Of a stretch of DNA of 39,509 nt, positions 37,150 to 39,509 are shown in pieces; within the stretch, counting starts at the first letter, position 1; each line of letters starts with the position of its first letter. The translations under genes were made by a program, and so were the position numbers. The stretch spans positions 1-39,509 of the forward strand of contig JAFUYH010000015.1 in NCBI GenBank assembly GCA_017470605.1. The letters are read 5' to 3'. Source of the stretch: Treponema sp. Lineage in GTDB: Bacteria > Spirochaetota > Spirochaetia > Treponematales > Treponemataceae. The notes beneath the pieces are model-generated. The model saw only the letters and a list, made by a program, of their open reading frames with translations. It was not told the DNA's origin and did not search any database.

Positions 37150-39276
37150 CTAGGCGCGCTCGGCAAGTTCTTCCCAGCGGGGGTACTTTTCTTCCAGCAG
37201 GGCTTCTATTTCCTTATAGCGTTCGCCGGCCTTGCGCACTTTTTCAAAATCGGAAGAAGCCATGTCTGCTTCCAGAGCCTTCTGTTCTGCTTCAAGGGCC
37301 GGGATTTCGGCATCCAGTGCTTCGAACTCTTTCTGCTCTTTGAAAGAAAGTTTTTCTTTTTTAGAGGGCATCGGGGGCGTTACGGGGGCAGAGCCCCCGT
37401 TAGAAGGGGTAGCGGAAGACGGTTTGCCGGCTGGAGCGAGGGGAAGGCTTTCCCCTCCTTTCTCTTCTTTCCGCTTTTCTTCCCGATAATCAATATATTC
37501 CGAGCACTTGCCCACAAAGCCGCTGATATTTCCGTCTTCTTCCATAATAAAAAGGCTGTCTACAGTTTTGTCCATAAAATAGCGGTCGTGGCTTACAAGC
37601 AGAAGGCAGCCCTGATAGCCTTCCAGAAACTGCTCCAGAATGTTCATCGTAAAAATATCAAAGTCGTTGGTCGGTTCGTCCAGCACTAAAAAGTTGGGAT
37701 TTTCCAGCAGGAGGCGCACAAGGTAAAGGCGTTTTCGCTCGCCGCCGCTCAGAGTGCTTACAGGACTGTGCTGAATCTTGCCTTCAAAGCCGAATTCTTC
37801 CAGAAATTTTGCGGCAGACACCTCTTTTTTGCCGTCGTTCAGAGTCATGTGCTCGGCGGTCTCTTTTATGTATTCAAGCACGGTGAGTTTTGTGTCTGGA
37901 AAAACAGGATTCTGGGTGTAGTAGCCGAATTTTGTGTTTTCTCCGACAACCACAGAGCCGCTGTCTGGGGGCAGCTGGCCGGTAATAATGTTCAGAAAGG
38001 TAGATTTTCCTGAGCCGTTGTCGCCAAAGATTCCGATTTTCTGCCCTTTTGTGAAGATGTATGAGAAATTGCGGATTACTGGAGTAAAGGCGGGGGAAGT
38101 CTCCCCCTCGCTCCCAAGTCCTCGTTCGCCTGCGCTCACTGCGGTCTTGTCCGCTACCCCCTCTACGGGGGCTGCCGCCCCCGTAACGCCCCCGCAGGCA
38201 CCTAATGAGTGGTCAATCCTAAAACAACCCTCTGGTGAGGCTTGTTTTTTAACGGATTTCCTGTTTTCAACTTTGGGGTAGTTTTTGCTAATATTATGCA
38301 GTTCCAGAACCTTGCCGCCCAGACGTTTTCCGCGGACTTCAAAGGTAAAGCCCTTGTCGGTCTGGAATTTTTCGCGGTTTATAAGCTGCTGGTCGCGCTG
38401 AATGCGGGCTTTAATTTTAGTGCCCCGGGCGCATGGGCCTCTCAAAAGCCATTCGCGCTCAAAACGCAAGACAGATTCTATGCGGCGTTCGGTGTTGGCT
38501 TCAATTTCGGCTTCGGTCTCTTTTTTTTCAAGATACTGACTGTAGTTTCCCACATAAAGTTTCAGGTGATTGCGGGCCAGCTCATAAATGTTTGTGCAGA
38601 CGGCATCCAGAAACCAGCGGTCGTGAGTTACCATGAGCACGGAACGCTTTGTATCGTGCAGATAATTCTGCAGCCAGTAAATTGTTGTAATATCCAGATG
38701 GTTTGTAGGCTCGTCCAGAAGCAGCAGTTTTGTGTCTTCTACAAGAACCTGGGCAAGGGCAACTTTTTTGCACATTCCGCCGCTCAAAGTTCCCATGCGG
38801 CGGGACATATCTGTAATTCCAAGAGTGCTTAAGATAGAAGAGATTTGCGCTTCGTAATTCCAAAGGTCGCCTGTGTCCATTTTGTGCATTATTTCTTCAT
38901 AACGGTGCTGCAGGCCCTGGCTCGGACTTCCGTCGGTCTGGCTTTTTTGTCCCATTTCGTCGCAAATTTCTTCGTATTCGCGGATTATATTTAATTTAGG
39001 TGATGAACTTTTAAAAATGTGCTGGCGGATTGTGTCTTTGGGATTAAATAAAGGTGTCTGTGGCAGATAAGAAATGCCTGCTTCTTTATTTATAACGACA
39101 CTTCCTTCGTCCGGCTGCAGCACGCCTGCAATGGTTGCCAGCAGGGTTGATTTTCCTGTTCCGTTGCGGCCGATAAGGGCAGCTTTTTCCCCTTCCTGTA
39201 TTCCAAATGTAACTTCTGTAAAAAGCGGTTTTTCCCGCCCTATTTTTGCAAGATTATTAATAGAAAGAATATTCAC
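37150..39276 (-). CDS. ABC-F family ATPase (Uup-type) with two in-frame repeat insertions
   Basis: A 708-residue soluble tandem ABC protein of the ribosome-acting ABC-F family. Domain 1: GRNGTGKST, LSGGMCKKVALAQ, LLLLDEPTNHLD. Domain 2: GDNGSGKST, LSGGERKRLYLVRLL, FLVLDEPTNDFD. A C-terminal coiled coil (about 640-700) suggests Uup. The start is GTG 39276 with -10 TATAAT only 7 nt upstream and no ribosome site. Between the domains about 60 residues (including ACGGVTGAAAPVEGVADK) replace the few normally present. Before the coiled coil about 28 residues (ESLPLAPAGKPSSATPSNG) are extra. Both are encoded by copies of one GC-rich repeat in opposite orientation. Conserved motifs are intact, so it is probably functional. 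Confidence 0.88.
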   Translation of the reverse strand: MNILSINNLAKIGREKPLFTEVTFGIQEGEKAALIGRNGTGKSTLLATIAGVLQPDEGSVVINKEAGISYLPQTPLFNPKDTIRQHIFKSSSPKLNIIREYEEICDEMGQKSQTDGSPSQGLQHRYEEIMHKMDTGDLWNYEAQISSILSTLGITDMSRRMGTLSGGMCKKVALAQVLVEDTKLLLLDEPTNHLDITTIYWLQNYLHDTKRSVLMVTHDRWFLDAVCTNIYELARNHLKLYVGNYSQYLEKKETEAEIEANTERRIESVLRFEREWLLRGPCARGTKIKARIQRDQQLINREKFQTDKGFTFEVRGKRLGGKVLELHNISKNYPKVENRKSVKKQASPEGCFRIDHSLGACGGVTGAAAPVEGVADKTAVSAGERGLGSEGETSPAFTPVIRNFSYIFTKGQKIGIFGDNGSGKSTFLNIITGQLPPDSGSVVVGENTKFGYYTQNPVFPDTKLTVLEYIKETAEHMTLNDGKKEVSAAKFLEEFGFEGKIQHSPVSTLSGGERKRLYLVRLLLENPNFLVLDEPTNDFDIFTMNILEQFLEGYQGCLLLVSHDRYFMDKTVDSLFIMEEDGNISGFVGKCSEYIDYREEKRKEEKGGESLPLAPAGKPSSATPSNGGSAPVTPPMPSKKEKLSFKEQKEFEALDAEIPALEAEQKALEADMASSDFEKVRKAGERYKEIEALLEEKYPRWEELAERA
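37373..37455 (+). repeat. GC-rich palindromic repeat in the ABC-F gene, copy X
   Basis: Begins GGGGGCGTTACGGGGGC and contains ACGGGGGC/GCCCCCGT (37382-37389, 37393-37400), GGGGTAGCGGA, GGAGCGAGGGG and GGGGAA/TTCCCC (37440-37445, 37450-37455). The order of blocks matches copy Y read on the minus strand. In frame within the linker before the coiled coil. Confidence 0.8.
38092..38193 (-). repeat. GC-rich palindromic repeat in the ABC-F gene, copy Y (opposite orientation)
   Basis: On the minus strand it shares with copy X the blocks GGGGGCGTTACGGGGGC, GCCCCCGT, GGGGTAGCGGA and GGAGCGAGGGG, and ends in a GGGGG/CCCCC palindrome (38092-38096, 38103-38107). Central hairpin at 38165-38184. It may extend to about 38250, as the extra coding stretch is longer than the shared blocks. 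In frame in the inter-domain linker. Confidence 0.8.
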
Positions 39277-39283
39277 ATTCTTT

Positions 39284-39311
39284 ATTATACAGATTCTGCG
39301 CCCTCATTCAA
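39284..39311 (-). promoter_or_regulatory. Promoter of the ABC-F gene
   Basis: Minus strand TTGAAT (complement of 39306-39311), 16 bp, TATAAT (complement of 39284-39289), then 7 nt to the GTG start. A second TATAAT, part of a dispersed motif, lies 45 bp upstream (complement of 39329-39334). Confidence 0.6.
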
Positions 39312-39316
39312 TGGGA

Positions 39317-39422
39317 CAGGGCAAATGCATTATAAAAGAGCCGAAACTGTAAAAAGTGCTACCACTGCACGTTCCCGCACTTTTTACAGGACAGACGCAT
39401 TATAATGCAGTGCTCTGTAAAA
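39317..39422. repeat. Repeat cluster with competing hairpins
   Basis: Two copies of the 19-bp TTATAATGC motif (minus strand, 39317-39335 and 39387-39405) flank a perfect 13-bp inverted repeat: CTGTAAAAAGTGC (39347-39359) and GCACTTTTTACAG (39377-39389). The right arm TTTTACAG can also pair with CTGTAAAA at 39415-39422, so two hairpins are mutually exclusive. Confidence 0.65.
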
Positions 39423-39509
39423 TCTGATGGATGGCAGTGAAACCGAGGCTGAAAAGGCTTTGAGATTTTTGGCGACTGCCATAGAAGAAATCCGAGGATT
39501 TTTGCCTGC
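39384..39509 (-). CDS. C-terminal 41 codons of an open frame from beyond the right edge, possibly repeat-derived
   Basis: A frame enters from the right edge on the minus strand and stops at TAA (39384-39386). Its last residues, FYRALHYNASVL, are encoded by the dispersed 19-bp motif. The visible part is rich in Ala, Ser and Leu (AVAKNLKAFSASVSLPS). It could be the end of a real small protein or simply a repeat that happens to be open. Conversely, a plus-strand frame also stays open from ATG 39427 to the edge. Neither can be confirmed. Confidence 0.25.
   Translation of the reverse strand, partial: AGKNPRISSMAVAKNLKAFSASVSLPSIRFYRALHYNASVL

Noticed and set aside
39347..39422. Integron attC site or CRISPR remnant
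   Set aside because: No RYYYAAC/GTTRRRY core pair, no array of spaced repeats, and no integrase or cas gene in the window.
39427..39509. Plus-strand coding start at ATG 39427
   Set aside because: It is open to the edge for only 27 codons, without a ribosome site, opposite another open frame. It cannot be told from chance.

Overview
The window looks like chromosomal DNA of a saccharolytic, host- or gut-associated Treponema or close relative. This is inferred from the protein families and from the gene and promoter style, not from a database search. The supporting signs are large secreted proteins and lipoproteins of a type I associate with treponemes, poly-G tracts in promoters, a xylanase plus esterase, a maltodextrin importer with 4-alpha-glucanotransferase, an Asp-type MurA, and moderate to low G+C with AT-rich intergenic DNA. 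No rRNA, tRNA, CRISPR array, prophage or insertion sequence was recognised. No gene-free stretch exceeds 300 bp.

Layout. 0-1.2 kb: two divergent Rpn-type (PD-(D/E)XK) genes, the left one cut by the window edge. 1.2-6.1 kb: a secreted esterase, a membrane SpoIIE-type phosphatase with a HAD hydrolase behind it, and a GH10 xylanase lipoprotein. 6.2-8.7 kb: parC-yigZ. 8.8-13.4 kb: an OLD-like AAA/TOPRIM protein divergent from a repeat-rich B12-type radical SAM gene, which overlaps a DUF3990 gene. 13.5-16.0 kb: pepT-murA. 16.1-23.8 kb: an envelope locus with a secreted repeat protein, a lipoprotein, an outer-membrane barrel and a second large lipoprotein. 24.1-29.7 kb: binding protein, two permeases, LacI regulator and malQ. 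29.8-32.7 kb: pyrB-pyrI-pyrC. 32.8-36.0 kb: metY and a SulP transporter. 36.0-39.3 kb: a protease-less FtsH-like ATPase and an ABC-F protein. The last 230 bp are repeats.

How the parts work together. Esterase and xylanase attack xylan. The malE-type cassette imports glucans and malQ processes them, under a LacI repressor whose tandem operator sits at the promoter start point. The envelope locus contains the most striking signal. The genes at 16140 and 21384 carry the same promoter-leader module: TTGACA, a poly-G tract of 8 or 11 G, a shared 11-bp -10 region, a 7-bp hairpin whose sequence differs but whose pairing is kept, and the same GGAGGTG ribosome site. This is the layout expected of length-dependent phase variation.

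Other themes are: (1) dispersed palindromic repeats inserted in frame into proteins, with two oppositely oriented GC-rich copies in the ABC-F gene and a 33-bp element in the radical SAM gene that recurs between pyrI and pyrC; (2) at least seven genes whose -10 box lies only 6-9 nt before the start codon, suggesting leaderless mRNAs, often at tightly overlapping divergent promoters; (3) target-site residues predicting fosfomycin insensitivity (MurA Asp117) and weak quinolone binding (ParC Ala70/Thr74).
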